Position numbers and translations under genes: made by a program. Source: DASUBV01 sp035763085 (GTDB lineage Bacteria; Actinomycetota; Actinomycetes; Streptosporangiales; Streptosporangiaceae). From it: a DNA stretch of 64,000 nucleotides. This document shows positions 7,671-15,412 of this stretch, piece by piece. The notes beneath the pieces were generated by a model. That model saw only the letters and a list, made by a program, of their open reading frames with translations. It was not told the origin of the DNA and did no database searches. Every line of letters begins with the position of its first letter. Position 1 is the stretch's first letter. The stretch lies in contig DASUBV010000036.1 of the NCBI GenBank assembly GCA_035763085.1, forward strand, positions 13,698 through 77,697, given 5' to 3'.

Positions 7671-8477
7671 TCAGGAGCGTGCCGCAGGCCGGGACCGGGC
7701 CGACGGGCCCGGCGCGGGCTCGCCGAGCGCGTTGCGCCGCGCCGGCATGCGGAGCGTGACCATCCGGCGCCAGCCCCGGGCTCGCTCGTAGGCGTACACG
7801 GCATCGATGCCGGCGGCCAGCGTGCCGGACTTGAGCCGGGACCAGCCCAGGATGCGGCCCATGCGGGCCATGACCGCCTTGCTGACCTCCCGGTAGATGC
7901 TGATCTCCGCCATCGCGGTCGTCCGCAGCGTGCCCTGGATGTAGTCGGCGTAGCCGGCGTCGGCCAGGCTGAGCAGTTCCTCGTGGCAGTAGGCGAGGTG
8001 GTTGTCCTCGTCGTTGGAGATCACCCGCACCGCGCGCGCGACGTCCTGGTGGCCGCTGGTGGACTTGCGCAGCAGCTGCATCTGCTCAGCGGCGCGCTGC
8101 TCGGTGACCCGGCTGTGGGCCAGGTAGGTGACGATGTCCTGCTCGGTGAGCTGCTGGTCCCGGCCCAGCTGGCTGTGCGCCAGGCCGACCCCGTTCTCCT
8201 CCAGGAGCATGGTGTAGTTGGTGTCGTCCGGCACGGGCACTGGCTCCAGGCCGCGCTTGCGCAGCAGCGCGTTGAAGATGCGCCCGTGCTTATCCTCGTC
8301 GGCGCCGTGCCGGGCGATCTTTGGCGCCAGTTCCTGATAGGCATCGGGCACGAGTGCCGCAATACGCCCGTTTTCCCAGCCGCCCTGCGCCTCGCCGCTG
8401 GCGGCTATTGAGCAGAAGAGCCGGAAAGCATCGTCGTTTTCGAATATCTCATCGAAGATTGCGCTGGCAGACAGCAT
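7671..8477 (-). CDS. Ferritin-like (diiron-type) domain protein
   Basis: 268 residues, helical, with repeated acidic and histidine pairs typical of ferritin-like bundles: ADEDKHGRIF (about residues 60-70), VTEQRAAEQM and NDEDNHLAYCHEELL. These spacings suggest a carboxylate/histidine metal site, though the full ligand set cannot be verified by eye. ATG 8477 is preceded by the purine-rich stretch GGGGGGTGGG. A TACTGT hexamer about 70 bases upstream is a possible -10. The C-terminus is basic and disordered. Role unknown; iron storage, oxidation or hydroxylation are all possible. Confidence 0.7.
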   Translation of the reverse strand: MLSASAIFDEIFENDDAFRLFCSIAASGEAQGGWENGRIAALVPDAYQELAPKIARHGADEDKHGRIFNALLRKRGLEPVPVPDDTNYTMLLEENGVGLAHSQLGRDQQLTEQDIVTYLAHSRVTEQRAAEQMQLLRKSTSGHQDVARAVRVISNDEDNHLAYCHEELLSLADAGYADYIQGTLRTTAMAEISIYREVSKAVMARMGRILGWSRLKSGTLAAGIDAVYAYERARGWRRMVTLRMPARRNALGEPAPGPSARSRPAARS

Positions 8478-8731
8478 GCTGAGCACCCACCCCCCGCTGG
8501 TGACTCCCCCTGGTCCCGCGTGCCACCGACAAACTCTGGACCAACAGTAACCCGGCGTAGTCGCTCCGCCGGCGGCGGGAGCGCCGGGTCTGCCGGCACC
8601 CCGCCGGGGGCAGGCCAGCACAGCGAGCCGGCGGCGGGCCGGCGCCGCCTGGACTGACGAGCCTGCGAGCAGGGAAGGCGGCGCCTCACAGGCACGACGC
8701 CGGGGAGCGGGCCAGTACTGCGCTGGCGGCG

Positions 8732-9829
8732 TCAGCGGAGCGGGATCACCAGGATCTTGTCATCGCCTGGCCGCGGCGCCCCGCGTCCGTCCTTGTTGCT
8801 GGTGGCGCACCACAGTGAGCCGTCGGGAGCCTGAACGATGGCGCGCAGCCGCCCGAACTCGCTCGTGAGGTGCGCGATCGGGGTCCTCGTCGTGCCGTCG
8901 TCGGCGAGCGGCACCTGCCAGAGGCGTTCCCCGCGCAGGGCCGCCACCCACAGGCTGCCGGATGCGATCGCCGCCCCGGACGGGGACGCCTGGTCCGGCG
9001 TCCAGGTGACCTCGGGGTCGATAAACGGGGGCTCGCCGCCGGTGCCCTCGACCTCGGGCCAGCCGTAGTTCTGGCCCCGCTCGATCCGGTTGACCTCGTC
9101 GAAGGAGTCCTGGCCGAGTTCGGCGGCGTACATCCGGTCCTCGTTATCCCAGGCCAGGCCCTGGACGTTGCGGTGCCCGTAGGTCCAGACCAGCGTGCCG
9201 AACGGGTTACCGGGAGCGGGCTGGCCGTCCGGGGTCATCCGCACGATCTTGCCGCCGAGGGAGTCCCGGTCCTGAGCCAGGCCCGGCTCGCCGTGCTCGC
9301 CGGTCCCGGCCCACAGCATGCCGTCCGGGCCGAAGGCGAGCCGGCCGCCGTTGTGGATGGCGGCATGCGGGATGCCGGTGACCAGGTTGTCCAGCGGGCC
9401 GATCCGGCCATCGGCATACCGGAATCTTGCGATCCGGTTGTCTCCGGCGGTGCTGAAGTACACGTAGACCAGCCGGTCCTGGCGGAACGACGGCGATACC
9501 GCCACCCCCATCAGGCCGCCCTCGCCGCCCGGCACCACGCCGGGCACGGTGCCGGCGACGACAACCCGGCCGTGCGGGGTCACCCGGAGCAGGCGGGCGG
9601 TATCTCGCTCGGTCACGAGGGCGTCGCCGTCCGGCAGGAACGCGATGGCCCAGGGCACCGACAGGTCCCTGGCCAGCACGCGCGGCTCGCCAGGCTGGAC
9701 CGCGGGCCGGCTGGCCGCGCCGGACGGCGTGCTGGTGCCAGGCTCCTGGCCGCTGCCGCTGCCGCTGCCGCTGCCGCTGCCGCTGCCGGTGCCGGTGGCG
9801 CAGCCGGCGGCCAGCGCCGCGGCGCACAC
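8732..9829 (-). CDS. PQQ-dependent glucose/sorbosone dehydrogenase family lipoprotein
   Basis: A beta-propeller sugar dehydrogenase of the GSDH/YliI type: LSVPWAIAFLPDG, the GGLMGVAVSP segment, HNGGRLAFGPDGMLWAGTGE, GGKIVRMTPDG, YGHRNVQGLAW and QNYGWPEVEG are family landmarks. A lipobox (LAAGC) with a preceding hydrophobic stretch marks it as exported and lipid-anchored. A Ser-Gly repeat from a 6-bp microsatellite follows the cysteine. The GTG at 9829 leaves the signal peptide without its basic n-region; in-frame CTG 9934, with a GGGGAGGAG site 8 bases upstream, would restore it (RRLAAIAV...). It oxidises sugars or related alcohols using PQQ; the true substrate is unknown. Confidence 0.85.
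   Translation of the reverse strand: MCAAALAAGCATGTGSGSGSGSGSGSGQEPGTSTPSGAASRPAVQPGEPRVLARDLSVPWAIAFLPDGDALVTERDTARLLRVTPHGRVVVAGTVPGVVPGGEGGLMGVAVSPSFRQDRLVYVYFSTAGDNRIARFRYADGRIGPLDNLVTGIPHAAIHNGGRLAFGPDGMLWAGTGEHGEPGLAQDRDSLGGKIVRMTPDGQPAPGNPFGTLVWTYGHRNVQGLAWDNEDRMYAAELGQDSFDEVNRIERGQNYGWPEVEGTGGEPPFIDPEVTWTPDQASPSGAAIASGSLWVAALRGERLWQVPLADDGTTRTPIAHLTSEFGRLRAIVQAPDGSLWCATSNKDGRGAPRPGDDKILVIPLR
9749..9795. repeat. GCTGCC hexanucleotide microsatellite
   Basis: A run of tandem GCTGCC units lies inside the sugar dehydrogenase gene and encodes (Ser-Gly)n just after the lipobox cysteine. Whole-unit copy changes keep the reading frame, so the linker length could vary between strains. Confidence 0.7.
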
Positions 9830-10102
9830 CGCGATGGCGGCCAGACGCCGCCCGCGCCAGTGCCGCCCGCGCCAGTGCCGGCCGCTCCCGCGCGCGCCGG
9901 GGTGCCCTCTGCTGCCTCGCCTCCAGCTCCTCAGCGGCCGGACTCCTCCCCGTGGCTCCGCTCGCGCGCCCGAGCTTCCTGGCTAGCCAGGGGAGGCGGA
10001 TCTGAGGTGTGCGGCCGGTGCAGACGGCATGGCGCCCGCTCCCCGGCCCGGCCGGTCAGCCGGCCGCGAGGTCGCGGGACGGGTCAGCGCACCGGGGCGG
10101 CA

Positions 10103-12391
10103 TCAGCCAGCCGGGCGGCTGGCGAAGATGCCCGACCGGCGGATAACCTGCCAGCGCTGCCGGGTGCCCAGCAGCGCGGTGATCAGCGAGTGAATCGTGA
10201 CCAGGTACATCAGCTGCCGGTAGACGACCTGCTGCAGCGGCAGCACCCACAGCGACCGCAGCCGCTCGCCGTCCAGGCGCAGCGCGTACGCGCCGGCCAG
10301 CGCCTGCAGCGCGACGAAGGTCAGCCAGAACAAGATCACCTTCACCGGGCTGAGGAACGCCAGCCCGTAGATGGAGAACACGTCGACGACCGGCGCGATC
10401 AGCGGCAGCAGGACGTGAAAGAACGCCAGGTAGGTGAGGCAGTACCGGCCGAACCGGCCCGACTGGCCGTGCTCGATGACCGACCGCCGGTGCTTCCACA
10501 TCGCCTGCATCGTGCCGTAGGACCACCGGTACCGCTGCCGCCAGAACTGCCGCAGCGTGGACGGTGCCTCGGTCCAGGCGATCGCGTCCGGGACGTACAC
10601 CACGCGCCACGGGGACCGGCACAGCGCCATGGTCAGGTCGGTGTCCTCGGCCAGCGTGTCAGTGCTGATGCCGCCGACCGCGGCCAGCGCCGCCCGGCGG
10701 AACGCGCCGATCGCGCCCGGCACCGTGGGCATGGTGCCCAGCATGTCGAACAGCCGCCGGTCCAGGTTGAAGCCCATCACGTACTCAAGGTGCTGCCAGC
10801 CGCCGAGCAGGCCGCGGCGGTTGCCGACCTTGGTGTTGCCGCTGACCGCCCCGACGCGCGGGTCGGCCAGCGGCGCGATCAGAGTGCCGATGGTGTCGGG
10901 CTGGAAGATGGTATCGCCGTCCACGAGGATGAGGACCTCGCTGCGCGCCACCGCGATGCCGTGCATGAGCGCGCCGGGCTTGCCGGCGTTGGCCTGGCGG
11001 ATGACCCGGACGTACCCGATGCCCAGGGCTTCGGCGATGGCGGCGGTGTCGTCGGCCGAGCCGTCATCCACGACGATGATCTCCAGCCGGCCCCGGTAGG
11101 TGCTGGCCACCATGGACCGCACGGTGGCCGCGATCCCCGCCGCCTCGTTATAGGCAGGAATCACCACCGACACATCCGGCACGAACGGCCGGCCGGGGCG
11201 CGGCCGCTGTGCCGTGCGGCGGCGGTCCCGGCGCGCGTGCGCCCGGGCGAACCCGACGAGCAGGGTCAGCCGGATGAAGGAGAGCACGCTGGCCGCGATG
11301 AGCAGGATCGCCAGCACGGCGACCATGTGGTCGGCGGCCTGCTGGGTCAGCACCAGCGCGGTGCCGGCCAGTCGCTGGGAGGAGGTGGCCGGCACGTCCC
11401 CGGCCGGCAGCCCCAGGCCCTGGCTGACGGTGGTGAACCGGTAACCCCTGGCGCGCAGCCGGGTGATGATGGCGGGCAGCGCGGCGACGGTCTGGCTGCG
11501 GTTCCCGCCGCCGTCGTGGAACATGACGATCGCGCCCCGGCCGTGGTGCGGCATCGCGGCCGCGACGATGCGCCGGACGCCGGGCCTGGCCCAGTCCTTC
11601 GTGTCGAGGTTAGTGAAGACGACCAGGTAGCCGTCGTGGCCGGCTCGCCGCGCCGCCCGCCAGTCAGCCTCGGTCATCGCGTCCGGCTCGGAGGAGTACG
11701 GCATCCGCAGCAGCCGGGTGCGGACGCCCGCCGCGCCGGCCAGCGCGTTCTGGGCGAGAGTCAGCTCGAAGTTCTCCCGCCAGCCGGCGGTGGCCAGGCT
11801 GGCGTGGGTGTAGGTGTGCGAGCCAACCTCGCTGCCGTCTCGCACTTCGTCGCGCACCAGGCCCGGGTAGCTGGCCACGTGCGCGCCGACGAGGAAGAAC
11901 GTCGCCGGCACCCGGTACCGGTGCAGGACGGCCAGGATCCGCGGCGTCCAGGTCGGATCAGGGCCGTCGTCGAAAGTCAGGGCCACGGTCCGGCGCGGCA
12001 TGGAGTAGCTGTGCTCGCGCGACCCGGTGGCCTGGATGACCGGGCCGCCGCCGGTCACCCTGGCGGGCGCGGCTGCGGCCGGCGGCCCGGCGGACGGCTC
12101 ATCGGCGCTGTTCTCGCCCAGCACGCCGCGCGTATAGCCCTCGATGAGCAGGCCCACCGCGAAGACGAGCATGACCATGGTGACCAGTACCCAGTGCCCG
12201 CGCGGCGCCCGGGACCGCTGGTGGCCAGACCACGACTGGCTCGGCGGCGCGCCGCCGGCCGCCCGGTTATGGTCGGCTGCCGCCCGGCGCCCGGCCGCCG
12301 CCGGCCGCCCGGCCGCTGGAGGACGCCCGGCTGGCGGCCGGCGCCCGGCCGCCGGGGGAGGAGCGGATCTCAGCGGCGGCTCAGGGCGCAT
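10103..12391 (-). CDS. Polysaccharide deacetylase fused to a family 2 glycosyltransferase
   Basis: 762 residues. The N-terminus has an Ala/Pro/Gly/Arg-rich tract and a membrane helix (about 67-83). A NodB-type deacetylase follows: TFDDGPD (139-145), HTYTH metal motif (192-196) and an FHDGGG segment. After a membrane helix comes a GT2 domain: VSVVIPAYNE, VVDDGS, VDGDT, EDTD and QRYRW, then further membrane helices. Such proteins make and trim beta-linked N-acetylglucosamine-type extracellular polymers. ATG 12391 overlaps the stop of the upstream small membrane protein, suggesting coupling. No ribosome binding site is strong. Confidence 0.88.
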   Translation of the reverse strand: MRPEPPLRSAPPPAAGRRPPAGRPPAAGRPAAAGRRAAADHNRAAGGAPPSQSWSGHQRSRAPRGHWVLVTMVMLVFAVGLLIEGYTRGVLGENSADEPSAGPPAAAAPARVTGGGPVIQATGSREHSYSMPRRTVALTFDDGPDPTWTPRILAVLHRYRVPATFFLVGAHVASYPGLVRDEVRDGSEVGSHTYTHASLATAGWRENFELTLAQNALAGAAGVRTRLLRMPYSSEPDAMTEADWRAARRAGHDGYLVVFTNLDTKDWARPGVRRIVAAAMPHHGRGAIVMFHDGGGNRSQTVAALPAIITRLRARGYRFTTVSQGLGLPAGDVPATSSQRLAGTALVLTQQAADHMVAVLAILLIAASVLSFIRLTLLVGFARAHARRDRRRTAQRPRPGRPFVPDVSVVIPAYNEAAGIAATVRSMVASTYRGRLEIIVVDDGSADDTAAIAEALGIGYVRVIRQANAGKPGALMHGIAVARSEVLILVDGDTIFQPDTIGTLIAPLADPRVGAVSGNTKVGNRRGLLGGWQHLEYVMGFNLDRRLFDMLGTMPTVPGAIGAFRRAALAAVGGISTDTLAEDTDLTMALCRSPWRVVYVPDAIAWTEAPSTLRQFWRQRYRWSYGTMQAMWKHRRSVIEHGQSGRFGRYCLTYLAFFHVLLPLIAPVVDVFSIYGLAFLSPVKVILFWLTFVALQALAGAYALRLDGERLRSLWVLPLQQVVYRQLMYLVTIHSLITALLGTRQRWQVIRRSGIFASRPAG

Positions 12392-12803
12392 GCCCGCTCT
12401 TGTGCGGGTTAGGGGTCTTGGTCTGGCCCGGCGGGGTGCGCCCGGCCGGGTTCGTCGGCCCGGGCGTCGCCGACGCGGTGGGGCTGGTCGGTGCCGTGCC
12501 GCCCGTCCCGGAGGCTGTGGGAGCGGGCGCAGAGGGGGAGCTGCGCAGGCCAGGCTGCGCGGCCCCGGGCGACTGGCTGCCTGCGTGCCGGGCGTTATGG
12601 CCGCCGCCCGGCTGGCCCGATACGGCAGCGGCCGGCCTCTTCGGCGCCACCCACTGAGTGAGCGGGGCCTGCGGGCCACCCGCCATCGCCACCACGACGG
12701 CAACCAGGCAGATGGCCAGAGCCGCGATCACGCTGAGTCCGGCCCGGCGCAGGAGCCGCCGCCGCCTGCCCGACGGATCAGCAAAAACCGGCGCAGAATC
12801 CAC
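12381..12803 (-). CDS. Small single-pass membrane protein with Pro/Thr/Ser-rich outer tail
   Basis: 140 residues: a short basic N-terminus (SGRRRRLLRRAG), one membrane helix (LSVIAALAICLVAVVVAMAG) and a long Pro/Ser/Thr/Gly-rich tail that should lie outside. The GTG at 12803 is preceded by TACACT ending six bases upstream, so the message is probably leaderless. The same frame continues far upstream antisense to nothing recognisable and overlapping the exporter, so the longer reading is rejected. It overlaps the start of the deacetylase-glycosyltransferase gene and may help present or regulate it. I know no family for it. Confidence 0.65.
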   Translation of the reverse strand: MDSAPVFADPSGRRRRLLRRAGLSVIAALAICLVAVVVAMAGGPQAPLTQWVAPKRPAAAVSGQPGGGHNARHAGSQSPGAAQPGLRSSPSAPAPTASGTGGTAPTSPTASATPGPTNPAGRTPPGQTKTPNPHKSGHAP

Positions 12804-12853
12804 GCGGGGAGTGTAGCGGTGGCCAGCTGTCCAGGCTTGCAGATCCCCGAGGA

Positions 12854-14317
12854 TCAGCTGGAAAGGCCAGGTCGGATGTCCCGCTTCGTGCGCCGGCGCC
12901 CGGAGCTGGCGGCGAGCACGACCGCCGTGGCCGCGCAGGCCGCCGCGTTGACGGCCAGCGCCGTGCTGACTCCGCGCAGAACGTTGCCGGCCGTCGCCGC
13001 GCCCAGCGCGTGAATCCGCGCGGTGGCTATCGCGGACATGACCGGGATGCCCATCGTGATCCCGACCTGCTGGCTCATCGTGGTGAGTCCGGTGGCCAGG
13101 CCCTGCTCGGCGTCGGGCAGCCCGGAGGTCGCGGTGACCATGAACCCGACGATGGCCACGAGGTTCGCCACGCCGCCCGCGAAGGTTGCCGCCAGAAATA
13201 CGATGACCCAGCCGGGCTGCGGGCCGAGGAAGACTAGCGGCACGGTCGCCGCGGCCTGGACGCTGAAGCCGAGCACGATGGCTGCCCGGCTGCCGACGGC
13301 GCTGATCAGCCGGGGGCCGAGCAGGCCGCCGAGCACCGTCCCGGCGCCGAGCACGGCGAAGGACAGGCCGGCCTGCAGCGGCGAGTAGCCGCGGACCTTC
13401 TGCAGGTAGAGCGTCAGCAGGAAGACCACCGAGGTCTCGGTGGCGAAGGCGAGCAGCCCGGCGGCGTTGCCCCACGCGACCGTCCGCCGCCGTAGCACCG
13501 GCAGCGGCACCAGCGGCTGGGCCGCGGCCCGCTCCACGACCCAGAACCCTGCCAGCGCCGCCCCGCCGGCCAGCAGCGCGCCATAGCACAGCGGGCTGGC
13601 CCAGGACCGCTGCCCGGCCTGCGTCAGGCCGAACACCACCGCCAGCAGCCCGAGCGTGACCAGCACCGCACCGGGCAGGTCCAGCCGGGGCCGGCGAGCA
13701 GGCCGGCTCTCGGTCAGCACGAGCGGGCCGGCGGTCAGGACCGCGGCCGCGACCGCCACGTTGATGAAGAACGCCCACCGCCAGCTGAGCAGGTCGGTGA
13801 GGACGCCGCCGAGAACGGCCCCGGTCGTGAACCCCGCGGCCATCAGCGCCCCGTTCAGCCCGAGCGCCCGGTCGCGCACCGGCCCCTCCGGGAACGACGT
13901 CGTCAGCAGCGACAGCGCTGCCGGCGTGACCGCCGCGGTGGCCAGGCCCTGCGCGACCCTGGCCGCGATCAGCAGCCATGGTGCCGCGGCCAGCCCGCCG
14001 GTCAGCGAGGCGATGCCGAGCACGGCGATGCCGCCCAGGAACACGCGGCGGCGGCCGGCCAGGTCGGCCAGCCGCCCGAAGAACAAGGTGAAGCCGGCGG
14101 CACACAGCGCGAATGCCGTGACGATCCACTGCAGGCTGTCCAGCGAGAACCCGGTGTCCGCGCCGATTCTCGGCAGGGCGACGTTGAGGATGGAGAAGTC
14201 GACGGCGAGGGTAAAGCTGGCGGTGAGCAGCACTGCCAGGGTCAGCCGCGGCCGGCCGCCTGTCCCGGCCGGGCGAGCCAGCCCGGCGGCCCGGTCCTGC
14301 TGGTGGGTGGTGGTCAT
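12854..14317 (-). CDS. DHA2-family MFS drug exporter (EmrB/QacA-like)
   Basis: 487 residues with about 14 hydrophobic segments. Landmarks: LLTASFTLAVDFSILNVALP in helix 1, LQWIVTAFALCAAGFTLFFGRLADLAGRRR across helix 2 and motif A, and SWRWAFFINV in helix 6. It is a proton-driven exporter of unknown substrate. ATG 14317 has AGGAAGG six bases upstream. It is divergent from an MmyB-like regulator at 14507, a common arrangement in which the regulator controls the pump. Confidence 0.88.
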   Translation of the reverse strand: MTTTHQQDRAAGLARPAGTGGRPRLTLAVLLTASFTLAVDFSILNVALPRIGADTGFSLDSLQWIVTAFALCAAGFTLFFGRLADLAGRRRVFLGGIAVLGIASLTGGLAAAPWLLIAARVAQGLATAAVTPAALSLLTTSFPEGPVRDRALGLNGALMAAGFTTGAVLGGVLTDLLSWRWAFFINVAVAAAVLTAGPLVLTESRPARRPRLDLPGAVLVTLGLLAVVFGLTQAGQRSWASPLCYGALLAGGAALAGFWVVERAAAQPLVPLPVLRRRTVAWGNAAGLLAFATETSVVFLLTLYLQKVRGYSPLQAGLSFAVLGAGTVLGGLLGPRLISAVGSRAAIVLGFSVQAAATVPLVFLGPQPGWVIVFLAATFAGGVANLVAIVGFMVTATSGLPDAEQGLATGLTTMSQQVGITMGIPVMSAIATARIHALGAATAGNVLRGVSTALAVNAAACAATAVVLAASSGRRRTKRDIRPGLSS

Positions 14318-14425
14318 CTGAGTCCTTCCTCGTCCGGCCGGGCGGCGAGCCCGTCCTGCCCTGACGAGCGTGCGGCCGGCGGCGGCCGGCCGCCACGCCC
14401 CGCTCAGCCGGCTCAGCCGGGGCCT

Positions 14426-14446
14426 AGTACCGGGCTGGCGGGTACT
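14426..14446. promoter_or_regulatory. Inverted repeat between exporter and regulator
   Basis: AGTACC at 14426-14431 and GGTACT at 14441-14446 form a 6-bp-arm dyad between the divergent exporter and XRE-type regulator genes. It is a candidate operator for the regulator, but short enough to be chance. Confidence 0.25.
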
Positions 14447-14506
14447 GCGCTCCCTGGCACCGGCAGGGACAGGCAGCCCGCCGCGGGCCGGGGCATACTG
14501 GCGGGC

Positions 14507-15412
14507 ATGAGCTCGGTGCACGCGTCCGGGACCGGCAGCCTGGGCGAGTTCCTGCGCAGTCGGCGTGCCCGGCTCAGCCCGGCCGAGGCCGGGATCGCCT
14601 CCTACGGCGCCCGCCGGGTGCCGGGGCTGCGCCGCGAGGAGCTGGCCCAGCTGGCCGGGGTCAGCACGACTTACTACACGCGCCTGGAGCAGGGGCTCAG
14701 CCGCAACGCCTCAGCTGAGGTGATCGAGGCGATCGCCGCGGCGCTGCGGCTCGGTGCCGACGAGCGCGCCCACCTGCGTGACCTTGCCCGCCCGGCCCGG
14801 CCGCGGCGGCGCCGCCCGGCCTCGCCTGCCGCTGCGCGGCCGGGCACCGTCCGGCTGATCACCGCCATGACCGACGTGCCAGCGCTGGTCATGGACCGGC
14901 GCAGCGACGTGCTGGCCTGGAACCGGCTCGGCCACGCGCTGCTGGCCGGTCATCTGGAGGCGGGCGCCCCGGACCGGGCCGCCGCCCGGCCCAACCTGAC
15001 CCGGATGCTCTTTCTTGACCCCCGGACCCGCGAGCTGTACCCGCGGTGGGCGGAGGAGGCCGCGCGTGCCGTCGCGTCCCTGCGCATGGTGGCCGGCCGC
15101 TACCGGGGCGACCGTCAGCTCAGCGAGCTGGTCGGCGAGCTGACCGTCAGCAGCGATGAGTTCGCCCGGCTATGGGCCCGGCACCCGGTGCTCAACTGCT
15201 TCGCCGGCGTCAAGCAGTTCCGGCATCCGGTGGTCGGCGACTTCGAGCTGGACTTCGAGGTGCTGCACCTGCCCGATGACTCGGGCCAGCGGATCCTGAC
15301 CTACACCGCCATCCCCGGCACGGCCTCGGAAGGCGCCTTGCTCCTGCTGGCTAGCAGAGCGGCAGGCAGTCCGGGTCGCCGGGAGCCGGCCCGCGATCCC
15401 CGGCGGTCCTGA
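14507..15412 (+). CDS. XRE-family regulator with MmyB-like ligand-binding domain
   Basis: 301 residues. The N-terminal helix-turn-helix is the MmyB subfamily type: GEFLRSRRARLSP, RRVPGLRREELAQLAGVSTTYYTRLEQG. The C-terminal PAS-like MmyB domain has VLAWNRLGHALL, NLTRMLFLDP and the closing HHPVVGDFEL-like segment (here RHPVVGDFELDFEVLHLPDD). It probably senses a small hydrophobic ligand. A CATACT hexamer lies seven bases before the ATG. It is divergent from the exporter it may control. Its last 62 bases overlap the convergent AfsR-type gene. Confidence 0.85.
   Translation: MSSVHASGTGSLGEFLRSRRARLSPAEAGIASYGARRVPGLRREELAQLAGVSTTYYTRLEQGLSRNASAEVIEAIAAALRLGADERAHLRDLARPARPRRRRPASPAAARPGTVRLITAMTDVPALVMDRRSDVLAWNRLGHALLAGHLEAGAPDRAAARPNLTRMLFLDPRTRELYPRWAEEAARAVASLRMVAGRYRGDRQLSELVGELTVSSDEFARLWARHPVLNCFAGVKQFRHPVVGDFELDFEVLHLPDDSGQRILTYTAIPGTASEGALLLLASRAAGSPGRREPARDPRRS

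Noticed and set aside
8870..12412. A 1180-codon open frame on the plus strand
   Set aside because: It lies opposite the sugar dehydrogenase and deacetylase-glycosyltransferase genes and its translation is Arg/Gly/Pro/His-rich with no domain. High GC keeps antisense frames open.
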